Source of the DNA: Anthopleura xanthogrammica | Lineage: Eukaryota > Cnidaria > Anthozoa > Actiniaria > Actiniidae | Direction of reading: 5' to 3' | DNA: 64,000 bases | Assembly (NCBI GenBank): GCA_964019055.1 | Contig: OZ025220.1 | Location: forward strand, 1,132,334-1,196,333 | Shown here: in pieces, positions 22,166 to 32,949 of the stretch | Position numbering within the stretch: position 1 is the stretch's first letter | Layout: every line of letters starts with the position of its first letter | The notes under the pieces: model-generated | The model's database searches: none | What the model saw: the letters and a program-made list of their open reading frames with translations, nothing else | Told to the model about the DNA's origin: nothing | Program-made: the position numbers and the translations under genes

Positions 22166-23103
22166 ATAAAACTTAAATACAATTCACATCATCGTAAAGA
22201 GCACACAGATTGATCTCCTAAACGGTGTCTCAGATTTTTGATAAACGTTGCTTTTAATGGTTGCGAAAATATTTTTTCCCAAATTGGATGACGTGATTTT
22301 TACTTCTCTTACGCATAAATCATGAAATAACTTTAAAACGAGACGAGATATAAAAAAAACTGAGGCATTGTTCTTGAGATGAGATATAGGTCAACATATC
22401 CGTCTGCAAAGTTTCAGAAAAGTTGATTGAATTCTGGCGTTCCAGGAACCTCTTCGAAAAAGCGGTCGAAATTTATAAAACTCGCACTTTTAAAAATTCA
22501 TGAGTTTGATCAAAAAATTATCAACATGGTTGAAATCCATGTTTTTTCAAGAAAAAATTTTCTCTGCCAGGCAAAATGGCGGTTTTGTAGGTGAAGTTTG
22601 GCAATCCACTTCCATCGGTCTTATTATTCAAGCAAGAAGTTTTAAAACCACCAAGATATAATGATAAGTAGTTATTTTATGCTTTTCGTGAGATTTTATA
22701 AATTTTGGCAACGAATCTAAGGTACATTTTATATGTAAATAATGATATAGGCGCGCAGAGCATTGTAGTTGACTAGGATTCTACAAAGCTGATTTGCCAA
22801 GACAGTTTTTGTTGAAATGTCAATGTTTTTAGGTGTTATCTGATTGGTCAGTTTTGTTCAAGTGGTCCCGGTTAGTGTGTCTGTACTATAAATATGATTA
22901 TTATTTATGGATTAGATAATGTTCACAACATAAGTGGCCTGGTGTATTTTTATGGCAGAAATGTTAGGGGAAAAAAACGTTCGCCAACCCATGGGGAGTG
23001 CAAGGCCTTTCTGTATTGTTGCTATACATAGAAAATTTCTTGATTAGACTGACGACATTAGCATATTACAATTTCAACCACTTAAAGATTTATTTAACGA
23101 CCA

Positions 23104-23325
23104 TGTTACACGAGACGATTTTCAACGACGATTTTTCGCGCAACACTGCAAAAAAATCGTTATTTTGAGTATTGCGAGGTTTTGACTTTAGATCAGAAAA
23201 ACTCACAACGTGTTGCCTGAAGTCGAAATTACGCTACAAAAAATGTTCCATGTTATATGGTATAAACCTTTCGCTTAATAGCGTTGCGCGAAAAATCATC
23301 GTTCCAAATCGCCTCGTATAACACC
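23104..23325. repeat. Foldback element, GTTACACGAGACGATTTTC ends
   Basis: ttacacgagacgattttcaa plus cgatttttcgcgcaac on the left mirror gttgcgcgaaaaatcatcg and cgcctcgtataac on the right. Only part of it is left at the matching position of the other arm (54480-54530). Confidence 0.65.
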
Positions 23326-23497
23326 AAGCTTTCGAACAGAGCTGTCGATAATCAGGGCAACTGAACATGCAAAACGAACTGTCCGAAAGGTTGGCGTTTT
23401 GAATAAATCTTCACGGGGTTTAAACTTTAATTTTTGTGGGCCAAATTGGAAACAAGCTCACTTATTCTGCTGTATTTGATACCCACGTTAAATAAAA

Positions 23498-23501
<4 letters not shown>

Positions 23502-23540
<39 letters not shown>

Positions 23541-23541
23541 T
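23502..23541. repeat. (TTA)n microsatellite
   Basis: About 13 TTA units in a row. Confidence 0.85.
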
Positions 23542-23659
23542 GTTACATGGGTACGTCCAATTATAATGGTATTCCTAATCTAACATTAGCATAACACAAG
23601 TCATGAATTATTTTATTTTATCTGGAGCGACTTGGTTGCCATTGTTTCTGGTGCATGGT

Positions 23660-24916
23660 TTAGTTGAGCACTTCTTCTTCTGAACGCTCTGTATCGTTTC
23701 TTGGAATCTTCAGGATCAAACTGTCAATTTTGTAGAATGCCAAATACTTGTATTTTTTGTTTCCAATGGAAACCTGAAATAGGGAAGGAATTTTGAAATT
23801 AAGATTGAAAATTATGTTGCTTCTAATTTTGGCTTCATGCCAATACGCTGCTTTCTTACGACCAATAAAGCATTTCGATTTGGCTCATTAGCATCAAATT
23901 CGAGGGGCACTTTGCATGAACACAATAGTTTTCATGTGCAGTGAAGGATAACAAGCTATTGTATTTATGCAAAGTGCCCCTCAAAGTCGAGAATAAGAAA
24001 CCAGTGAATATAATGGCCCAACAGAATCTCTAAAATAGTCTGGTAGCGTTAGAAAACTTTGCCAAATGCATATACCAAGGGCCGTTGCCTGCTTTGTTAC
24101 CAAAAATTTAACTTCAGTTTATAATCAGTAATACCATGGTACTGAAGGCGAATTTGATTAACTATATTAACTCTCCGTAATTGACAGGCGGTTAAGTATT
24201 ACTGACGTAACGAACATCGCGCGGTCGCGTTTCTGTTGTTACATACAGAGCCAAGTACGGAACGGCCGTTACTGGAATAAGTACAAATCGGTTATTCAAA
24301 CCCTTTGACCTTTGAAGTAAAACTTAATTTTAGCAGCAAAGGAACACAAATACAAGATAAGTAAACAAAAATAATGTTCATTTGATTTAAATAATCGGGG
24401 GAAAACTATAGAAATCCAACCACTTTATGTGTCCCAGTGCCCTTGCTTGATGGGAACATTACCTTCAAGATGTAATGCTGCAAAGGTAATAACCTCTGTG
24501 CCATCTTGTACGAAACTGCATGAAATGTTTTCGTGCCATTTCTCTCGGCCTCATATTCCTAAAATATTTTTACATACAACCTCATTATTCAAATAAAAAG
24601 TATAGTACTTCATATGGATAACGTAAAATGAAGATTGTAATGATAATGATGATGATAATGATGATGATGATGATGTTAATGATATGATGATGATATGATG
24701 ATGATGATGATATGATGATGATGATATGATGATGATGATATGATTATAATGATGATGATGATGATGTTAATGATATGATGATGATGATATGATGATGATG
24801 ATGATATGATGATGATGATGATGATGATGATATGATGATATGATGATGATGATGATGATGATGATGATATGATGATATGATGATATGATGTTGGTGATGA
24901 TGATGATGATGATGAT

Positions 24917-24970
<54 letters not shown>

Positions 24971-25520
24971 GTGGTGATGATGATGATGATGGTAATGATG
25001 ATGATGATATGATGACGATGATGATGATGGTGGTGGTGGTGGTGGTGGTGGCGGTGGTGGTGGTGGTGACAAACAAATAACGGATGAGGTTGAGCATGAT
25101 ATAGCAAATTATTAATCTATGACGGCAACAAGTTTTTTAGTGTTTCTACACTATTTCGTGTAATACCGTCGTTAAATAAAGACGTTAATTTTATTATTAA
25201 GACGTCGTGTTATCTGCAGAAGCCGTAATACATTTTGCATGTCAAACAATTTCCCTTGCAAATGTCAGATTTGCTCAAACTTGATGGGCAAGATTTTAAA
25301 GTTTGAAGTAAATTACCTGTTACCCATGTCATTAAAATTAACCCCACTTCCCATGGTAGATATGGTAGTTATAATGATATAGTGATGGCGATTATATTTT
25401 GATCATATTGAGTGATTATCAACATCTTCTAACCTTGCTGTCGTAGATTAATCTTTGCAGTTCAGCATCTGCAGCTGTGAGGTCTTCACCAATTTTGAGC
25501 GCCTTAAGGTTTTCATTCAT
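23660..25520 (-). CDS. Stefin-like (type 1 cystatin) cysteine protease inhibitor homologue
   Basis: Exons 25434-25520, 24463-24558 and 23660-23773 join in phase 0 at clean GT-AG sites (donors AAG|gtta and AAG|gtaa) to give exactly 98 residues. That is the classical stefin length, and three exons is the classical plan. There is no signal peptide, so it should be cytosolic. Family marks are an N-terminal Gly (KIGEDL), ADAELQ like the ADAEIQ of stefins, FHAVSYK at the start of the first hairpin and YILKVSIGNKKYKYL like stefin strands 3-4. The protease-binding loop, normally Q-V-V-A-G, reads Q-R-L-L-P. The inhibitory loop is therefore not conserved, and activity against papain-like proteases is doubtful. 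A GAT/GGT microsatellite fills intron 1. A decayed twin lies in the opposite arm. Confidence 0.8.
24638..25068. repeat. (GAT)n/(GGT)n microsatellite in stefin intron 1
   Basis: Long imperfect GAT repeat with GATAT variants, followed by a pure GGT block at about 25028-25068. The twin intron at 50749-51053 has the same repeat in inverted orientation. Confidence 0.95.
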
Positions 25521-25734
25521 TATTTTCTATCAAGAATAATTCATAACATCGATGAAATAGATAAACACCACGGGTCTGTACAATTTGAGTATTTCTATAT
25601 TTTTGTAACTCATCGACGTACTAAAGCATTTGATTTTTTTGTATCTAGAAGAATCAGTGATGGAATATGGCGGTAATACTCTGGCCTCTCAACATCTTCA
25701 CTCAGTCTGCTATATGACCCAGCAGAGGAAGGAT

Positions 25735-26600
25735 TCGATTTGTGAGTTAGCCATGCCTTGACTTAGATCAGCCCAGAGGTTGTTTCAGGGTTCTATCTGT
25801 ATGTTAGCCGTGCCCTGACTTAGATCAGCCCAGAGGTTGTTTCAGGGTTCGATCTGTCAGTTAGCCATGCCCTGACTTAGATCAGACCAGTGGTTGTTTC
25901 AGGGTTCTATCTGAGAGTTAGCCATGCTCTGACTTAGATCAGACCAGAGATTTTTTCAGGGTTCTATCTGTGAGTTAGCCATACTCTGACTTACATCAGA
26001 CCAGAGGTTGTTTCAGGGTTCGATCTGTGAGTGAGCCATGCCCTGACTTAGATCAGACCAGAGGTTGTTTCAGGGTTCTATCTGTGAGTTCGCCATGCCC
26101 TGACTTAGATCAGCCTAGAGGTTGTTTCAGGGATCTATCTGTGAGTTAGCCATGCTCTGACTTACATCAGACCAGAGGTTGTTTAAGGGTTCTATCTGTG
26201 AGTTAGCCATGCCCTGACTTACATCAGACCAGAGGTTGTTTCAGGGTTCTATCTGTGAGTTAGCCATGCCCTGACTTACTGACATCAGACCAGAGGTTGT
26301 TTCAGGGTTTGATCTGTGAGTTAGCCATGCCCTGACTTACATCAGACCAGAGGTTGTTTCAGGGTTCGATCTGTGAGTGAGCCATGCTCTGACTTAGATC
26401 AGACCAGTGGTTGTTTCAGGGTTCTATCTGTGAGTTCGCCATATCCTGACTTAGATCAGCCCAGAGGTTGTTTCAGGGTTCTATCTGTGAGTTAGCCATG
26501 CCCTGACTTACTGACATCAGACCAGAGATTGTTTCAGGGTTCTATCTGTGAGTTAGCCATGCCCTGACTTAGATCAGCCCAGAGGTTGTTTCAGGGTTCG
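25735..26600. repeat. 57-bp minisatellite, about 15 units
   Basis: The unit begins gagttagccatgccctgact and contains cagaggttgtttcagggttc. Units differ at a few positions and two carry a short ACTG insertion. The inverted arm has about 8 units at 49998-50440. Confidence 0.93.
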
Positions 26601-26846
26601 AACGATCAGGGATTTGGTTTGTTAAAGATATTCAAATAAAACATAGGAGGCAACTTTATTTAACTTACGTAAAGTTGCTGCATTTGCTCTTCTTTCTGTC
26701 AAATAGAATGCAGGCATTAATAACTTTTGAGAAAATACGTTGAGTTAAAATGCTAGTTGTTATAGTCAAACTAACTCATGCTTTCATATATGGTTCAAAA
26801 ATTCAGTTTACAACCATTATCGTTGAAGTGCGACACCCCAAGATTG

Positions 26847-27050
26847 ATGTCTCGTTTGCCAACTAGCATTTCGATGGCTGTCAATCAAGAACTGAACTAC
26901 AAAAATTACATTTTTTAGCCGAGAAATTGTAGACTGAATTAAAGATTTTAGACGATTTGATTCTGTCCAAAAACTCCCTCAAAAATGTAATTTTTCTAGG
27001 CTAGTTTTTTTATTGACGGCCGTCGTATTGCTAGTTGGCAAACGAGACAT
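26847..27050. mobile_element. 204-bp MITE with perfect 22-bp inverted ends
   Basis: ATGTCTCGTTTGCCAACTAG begins the left end and the right end is its exact mirror, with further imperfect pairing inside (aaaaattaca/tgtaattttt). It lies just beyond the inner end of the left duplication arm. No target duplication is evident. Confidence 0.7.
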
Positions 27051-28640
27051 AAAACGCTCATAAAAATGCTTGATAATCTTCGTTTGATGATTTCCTGGGG
27101 GTTTTTGTGTTTCTTTGTATATCTTGTGTATTGCTAACGAACTTTTCATTAGCCGGCCGCCATCTTGAAATCGTAGTAATAGCTAATGTGCGCGAGCTGG
27201 CGCTGGCTAAAATCGTGCGCAATGCAAAACTACTATCAATAGACGTCACTTCCGGTAGCATCTCCGTTTTCACTGGCTTGTAGAATGTTGAAGGTTATCC
27301 GTATATCTTGTTTTCTGGTTTCATGTTGTACAATTAGTCAGATAGAATACTTTGAAGAGTTATTTAAACATGATTTGACTTAAGAATCGCTAGTTGCCCC
27401 CCAGTCAACCATTGGTTGCCCCCCAGTCAAATCCAGAAAAGTCACGTGATTGATAGTAAGCAGATTGCTTAAAGTGACTGACTACTTTTGAACGTTTAAT
27501 TTGAGTTCACGTTGTGCACGCGCACAAAAACCACTCAATGCCGTATAATAACCTTCAAAATTTTATTTAAGAACCATACACGTTTTGAACTTCAACAGGG
27601 CAAAACCCTAAAATTTTGCACGGGACTCTATATTTTTTTTGAATTTCCTAAAGCAACAGGTAAAAATCAATTTTTTTGAGAAAGTTTAAAAAAAACGTAA
27701 TTATTAGAGCTTATGAAATAAGCGTTGTAGGTGTTTTGTTGTCGTCGTTTGAGAGCGATCGATTTTTAGTTCATTAAGGTAAGAAAATGCTGAATTTTGA
27801 GCTTATTATTAAATAGTATAATTGCATAGTATGCCCTGTTCAGCGTTTGGTTATGTTTAAATCGACTTTTTGAACCTAGAGCTACATTTTTTTTACAGTA
27901 TCCATCATATCTTGGTAATGAAAGAATATTCGCAAACCGTAGACAACATTAGTTTAGGATAATGTGGCAACTACCCAGAGTTCCAGAGGGATTTTGTTCG
28001 CGAATTTAGAGAGAGAGGCGAAGCCGAGAGAAGCAAGCCACCGATTACCTTAGAAATCTTCGATTACAGGAGAACGAGGTCTACAAAGTTAAGGGAATTT
28101 TTTTAATCTTGTTGCTATGAAAAGGCAACTATTGTTTTCGAGTAGCGTCTCATCAGAAAATTCTGGAGATTTTCGTACTTTTTCGGGGCAAAATTGCAAT
28201 CTGCATGTAAATTTCGTTTCGAGAAATCGGTGAGGAAGATCAAAACGACTTTTTAAAAAATGAATCCCCCATCCTAGGGAACATTTTGGTCAAGTTTTTT
28301 CGGGAGTTTGTGGTTTAAAAGAAGGTGAAATCGTGGTTTAAAGTGTGTTTGTGTTTTCAAGATGGCGGCTTGACTTTCCTCCCTTGTTAAATTATATTGA
28401 CACAAATCCACACGTAGGATACCATAGGGGAATTATATAGGAAAACAAAGGCGCGCGCGAAAAAAAAAAAATGTTCTAGTGCATTTTTTACGGATTTTTT
28501 TGCTCGTTCGTATTATAGAGGACATTATCTTGACCATGAATTTAAAAAATTAATTAAACGCGATTTTTTCACTTTTTACTGTTATCTAAATTGGGCTCCC
28601 AGTGATTAAGATATACGGACCTTGACACTCCATGACACTT
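27051..28640. other. No gene seen; partial copy of the 39-kb TIR element
   Basis: From about 27466 the sequence matches the left 300 bp of the element at 38993 (agtgactgactactttt, then accatacacgttttgaactt). No matching right end was found. Two copies of GGTTGCCCCCCAGTCAA-like sequence lie at 27393-27430. No exon could be supported. Confidence 0.5.
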
Positions 28641-28649
28641 AAGAGCGAA

Positions 28650-28766
28650 TGTCTGTAAAAAACGAGCAAAATCGAAAATCGGCGGCCACAGTTAAAACAC
28701 CGATTTTCTTCATATTTGGACCAAAGATGCCTAATACCATATAAATAGACGTGCTGGTGTTCGTTT
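28650..28766. repeat. Left arm of inverted repeat flanking the Penelope-like element
   Basis: About 117 bp here is the reverse complement of 31143-31258; both contain gcacgtctatttatatggta (in one orientation or the other). The pair encloses the retroelement remnant. Confidence 0.7.
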
Positions 28767-29529
28767 TTGAAAAACCCAATTTTTCTTTGAGAAAATTGAG
28801 AAAATCTGTTTTGCCCGTCAGCGGCCTCAAATCACCCGACTTTGAGGAGGAAAATAGTAGGTCAACAAAACAAGCTCGCGTATAAAAACGACGTATCCTA
28901 AAGAAAATCTGTATTCAAATCTTAATTAAGCAATAGTTTAACATTATTTTGTGATAAATTATAGATAGTAACAGCGATTGAATAATCGAGTAGCAGCTTT
29001 TTAAAAACTGTATTTTTCGCCATAGAAAAATTTTGGATTTCACCCATAGTTTGTAATGGACATTTTCACAGTGTGCACATACTCAGATTTCTCTGAAATT
29101 CCGTCTATAATATCTCGAATCATTGTGCTACAACACTTTTCCTCTCCCCGCGTGCCGCTTCAAACTCGCCCCCACTCCCCGCGCGTCCAAGGCAGGAAAA
29201 AACCCGACTCGACTGAGTTAGGAGGGAAAAGAGGGACTGTTCACAGTCTAAAAAATAATAGGCTAAAGGAGGAATTATTGACTAAATTGCAGAATTTCTA
29301 ATCAAACTACCCACCCACAGGCACTTGTTTACGATCAAATCTCACCCCTCCTTACATGGGACGTATGTTGATAGGTGCATAGTATTTGAAAATATAAGAG
29401 AATAGTAGGGGGGAAAATGAAAAATGAGTGGCTAACCTACCCTTTCTCCGCTCTGCAGTCCCAGAGGGAAGGTATTTGAGCAAAGTATCGGAATAACAAT
29501 TTTATGGCAAACATGAGGTCTGGAATTTT

Positions 29530-30687
29530 ATCAGAAACAGAACAATTTAGATATTGCAGTATCAGTTGCTTTGGAACGTCTAGAATCGGATCAACATCTT
29601 AGAGAACGAACAACTTTATTACCTAAAGATGTTGCAACATTGTTATCGTTTTGTCTCGACGCAGCAGACTTTCAATTCAAAGGCAAATTTTACCATCAAT
29701 TACACGGAACAGCAATATATGGGGTCTCCAGTTTCTGTAATCGTCGCGGATTTGGTCATGGAGAAAATTGAAGAAGCCGCGCTCACGACCTTTGTTACAC
29801 CACCTAACATCTTCAAGAGATATATTGATGACACAATTTGTGTTATTAAGAACTCTCAAGTAACAGCATTTCATGCTCACTTAAACCAACAGAATCCTAA
29901 CATCCAATTCACTGTTGAGAAATATTCTCCTGATGGAATCCCCTTCCTAGATAGCCTAAACAAGATCAATGAAGATGGTAGTATTGACATAGCTGTTTAT
30001 CGTAAAAAGACTCATACTGATAGGTATTTGAGCTTTGCAAGTCATCATGCTTCTCAACACAAGGCATCGGTCGTTCGTACCCTCTACAAAAGAGCAGACA
30101 GCCATCCTAATAGTAATCAAGGAAAAGAGAAAGAACGGCGCAAAGTATTCAAGGCTTTATCTATGAACAGCTATCCAAAACAATTTATTCACAAACACAA
30201 ACGTGTGAATCAAACTAACCGTGACAAACATCAAGATACACCATCGGTTAAGGGTTTTGCAGTTTTACCATATGTAAAGAATGTGACTGAAAAGATCAGC
30301 AGAATACTATCACAACATGACATCAAAGTTGCAACAAAGCCTATAACAACCATAGGTAACATGGTATCAAGACCTAAGGATAAGCTTGAAGATGATAGGA
30401 AAACAGGAGTTATATACCAGATCCCTTGCGGAGACTGCCCAACGGTATACATAGGCGAGACCGGAAGAGCCCTCAATACAAGAAAAACAGAACATCAACG
30501 AAGCGTGAGGCTGGGCAACAACAACACGTCCGCCTTATCAAACCACGCCAATTCTCTGGGCCATAACATCAACTGGACTGGTACAACCATTCTAAAGAAT
30601 GAGACCAGATGGCACCAGAGAAAATGGATGGAATCAATTCTTATCGCAAAAAACAAGAACAACAGTGAGGATACAATTTATGTTTGA
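29530..30687 (+). pseudogene. Penelope-like element, 5'-truncated RT plus GIY-YIG endonuclease
   Basis: The main frame (29629-30687) has the reverse transcriptase motif MGSPVS, the catalytic YIDD (ORF residues 65-68) and FTVE...IPFLD. A C-terminal GIY-YIG domain follows, with GVIYQIPCGDC, VYIGETGRAL and the conserved Glu of RKWMES. Cys267/Cys270 with His306/His312 fit the Cys-Cys-His-His motif reported for such endonucleases. This RT plus GIY-YIG order defines Penelope-like elements. The N-terminal part of the RT is absent. Preceding motifs (ALERLESD ... FYHQLHGTA) lie in another frame; a 4-nt ATAT insertion near 29716 splits GTA from MGSP. The copy is therefore dead. Nothing indicates host function. 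Confidence 0.88.
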
Positions 30688-30990
30688 ATTATGATACCAA
30701 CCAACAAAGAAATTTTGGAGTGTTTTAACTAATAGAGACAATGGAAGGACATTACCTTACGCTTATGTTCCGTTATTAAAATTTATTTAAGGTTTTTATT
30801 TCATCTAGCTAATTTTAAGATTTCCATTCAGTTGGTGTCATATTTCTTTCTTTCTTTCCATTTATTGTTACGTTGTTAATTTGTCCTTCCGAGGCGACAA
30901 ATCAATGCCTGCAGAAATTGTGTTAAAAATTTAAAAATAGAAAATAGAATTCATAAAGCAGTCGTACTCAGTCGTGTCGTACATGAAGCG
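30688..30990 (+). mobile_element. 3' untranslated tail of the Penelope-like element
   Basis: AT-rich sequence without a reading frame follows the stop. It contains a TTTCTTTC run at 30845-30860 and GAGGCGACAAATC near 30891. The exact 3' end of the element is not clear. Confidence 0.4.
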
Positions 30991-30999
30991 ATTTGTAAG

Positions 31000-31140
31000 C
31001 GTTTCAATTTCGATCTAGTAAAAAGAAAGCGTTTAGATATCGATCTGCTAACGGCTCACCTAGCGAGCGAGTGATGCATTTGCATATTCAGACCCCTCAC
31101 AATAACTCGTTTCTACGCTTCGCATATCCACAAGTTAAAT
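31000..31140. repeat. Dispersed repeat shared with FReD unit flanks
   Basis: Sequence such as cgatctgctaacg and gcatattcagacccctcacaa matches 63180-63300, and 9070-9210 in reverse. It is therefore a repeat that also exists outside the FReD units. Confidence 0.55.
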
Positions 31141-31142
31141 AC

Positions 31143-31258
31143 GAACACCAGCACGTCTATTTATATGGTATTAGGCATCTTTGGTCCAAATATGAAGAAA
31201 ATCGGTGTTTTAACTGTGGCCGCCGATTGCTCGGTTTTTACAGACATTCGCTCTTAAT
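31143..31258. repeat. Right arm of inverted repeat flanking the Penelope-like element
   Basis: Reverse complement of 28650-28766 with one small deletion near 31228. Confidence 0.7.
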
Positions 31259-31423
31259 GTGGCCGATTCCTGCGTACTCTCGGAAAACTATGTAGTCTTA
31301 AAAAAAACGGGTTCGAATCCGTAAATATCAGGACCCGTATTCTTGATGTCTTTTCGTCATTTCGCCAAATAAGTTAAACTTATCAACGAAAACCAGTTTG
31401 GAGTAGGAGAAGTTGCAAGGTAC

Positions 31424-31495
31424 CTTAATATCCTGCATGGAATAACCGACGACGGTAGCGATGATCGCCAATCCAAAGATATACTTGATATTCAT
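31424..31495 (-). CDS. Signal-peptide exon of an unrecognised secreted protein
   Basis: The frame opens at an ATG and reads MNIKYIFGLAIIATVVGYS, a typical secretion signal, then MQDIK. It meets a good donor (AAG|gtacct) in phase 0 after 24 codons. Without splicing it would run on to a stop at 31328 and give 55 residues with one cysteine. A ctaaataaag TATA-like run lies about 70 bp upstream. No following exon could be recognised in the minus direction, where the Penelope-like remnant begins about 0.7 kb away, so the rest of the gene may be lost. Confidence 0.4.
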
Positions 31496-31879
31496 TGTTT
31501 GGGAACTCAACGACTCGAGGGAATGAAAAAAATATTCTTTCTTCTATCGTCTGAGTGCTTTATTTAGTTGCCTCCAGGTGTTCACATTTTTATTCAGAAA
31601 ATAAATTAGATAGTACGCATGCTTTCATTGGCTGATAGCCACGTTTGCATAATTACTGGGTTGCTATGGTAGCAAACCAGTCTTAAAATGAGATCCGTTT
31701 TTCGGGCGTCAGGTAGACCATAATTTCACACATCATGATTGGTCGAGAACTTGTAAACAATGTCCAATGTCCAATGAAGTTGCCACACGACATCCATGTA
31801 TTTATAGTTTTTAGTGTTGTGTCACCATTAATTCATTCGTTCAGGGTTCGTGAAGTACTAGTTTGTCTGTACAGTAGGC

Positions 31880-32248
31880 ATGTTGCGTACTATTGTCTTT
31901 AGGTTTTTTAACGCTACGCTTAAACTACTTACAAACACACACGCCGTACGTGGTAGACACACACTAAAAGATGTTATTGAGCGATTTTGGAACGGGTTGG
32001 TCCACATACTCAAAGAGAGAAGTCTGAGAATCTATGAACTATCTTTGAGAATCTATGAGCAAACTACCGTAGAGAATCGTAGAACTAGACAAACTAGTCA
32101 AAATAGACTAAGAGAATCTATAAACTACCTAGCTATGATCAAACTAGATCTTACCAGATCTCAGATACAAAAAAATATACTGAGACAAACTACAGAACGA
32201 GAGACAAACTACAAAACGAGTGACAAACAAAGCTTTGATGAAAGCTGA
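31880..32248 (+). CDS. Hypothetical 122-residue basic protein
   Basis: Intact frame beginning MLRTIVFRFFNATLKLL and ending KQSFDES; rich in Arg, Gln, Thr and Leu, with a short internal repeat (SLRIYE twice). A tatttata box lies about 80 bp before the start. No family was recognised. The second half derives from DNA with repeated AGAATCTATGA- and CAAACTA-like words, so it may be non-coding. Its start faces away from the signal-peptide exon at 31495. Confidence 0.25.
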   Translation: MLRTIVFRFFNATLKLLTNTHAVRGRHTLKDVIERFWNGLVHILKERSLRIYELSLRIYEQTTVENRRTRQTSQNRLRESINYLAMIKLDLTRSQIQKNILRQTTERETNYKTSDKQSFDES

Positions 32249-32254
32249 CTCCAA

Positions 32255-32302
32255 GAACTTAGTTTAGTTTAGTTTAGTTTAGTTTAGTTTAGTTTAGTTT
32301 AA
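32255..32302. repeat. (TTTAG)n microsatellite
   Basis: About nine TTTAG units in a row. Confidence 0.85.
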
Positions 32303-32766
32303 TAGAATTCGTCATTGCATAATATTACATAATAATATCTGAATGAACAGGTGAAAATTACAGGACGAAAAATCCCAATTGACAATTTAAACCTATGAAA
32401 AAGTAAAACATCAAATAAACAAAGTTAACAAATAGAGCAAATTAATAGAGCAAACGCATTTTAGCCTTGAAATAAATCCGAAACTGACACTTACAAATAG
32501 TACCACATTCAGCCACCATCACTCAGCCAGAACATCCATCACACAAAGACAAACACACAAGAGACCCTTTGTGATATTCACCATTCTTTGTGTAATGAAT
32601 GTCCCGGATGAGAGATAGTGACTAATTACTAAACAGCCACTACTTGCTTATGTCCATCTCGCATCTACTTGACCTCACGGCTCCAATGCTTTGGCTCCAT
32701 TGAAATAATTAATTAATTAATTAATATAAACAGAAATATAATTTATGGTGGCCGATACGATATTAA

Positions 32767-32945
32767 TTTATCTGAGTAGAAACTTTGGAGTAGATTCTTG
32801 AAAGCAGATAGACTATTAATGTTCTTAAAGTTCGTTGGGAGGCCGTTCCACAACGCTATAGCTCTAGGAAAGTATGATTTACGATAGTAGTTTTGCTTGT
32901 GATGCAAAAGAGGTCTATAGTTTGATATAACTTGTAGAAGTCAGA
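32767..32945 (-). pseudogene. LINE reverse transcriptase C-terminal fragment (second type)
   Basis: The minus strand translates to SNYRPLLHHKQNYYRKSYF, followed by PRAIALWNGLP and NSLSAFKNLLQSFY. This is the SYFPRAI-x-LWN-x-LP ending common to many LINE-encoded reverse transcriptases. Only about 60 codons remain. It is a different element from the LINE fragment in the FReD units, which ends FNRLRKLWNNLP. Confidence 0.6.
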
Positions 32946-32949
32946 CGAG

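Noticed and set aside
24676..25107. His- and Ser-rich frames in the GAT/ATC microsatellites (also 50736-51086)
   Set aside because: They are translations of trinucleotide repeats lying in stefin intron 1.
25735..26600. Regularly spaced repeats that could be mistaken for a CRISPR array
   Set aside because: The 57-bp units are contiguous with no unique spacers; it is a minisatellite in an animal genome.
27058..27273. Minus-strand 71-codon frame after the 204-bp MITE
   Set aside because: No domain, no splice site in phase and no twin elsewhere; it could be chance in a GC-richer patch.
31308..31325. gggttcgaatcc, a perfect tRNA B-box word
   Set aside because: No A box or acceptor stem lies at the right distance, so a tRNA or SINE cannot be supported.
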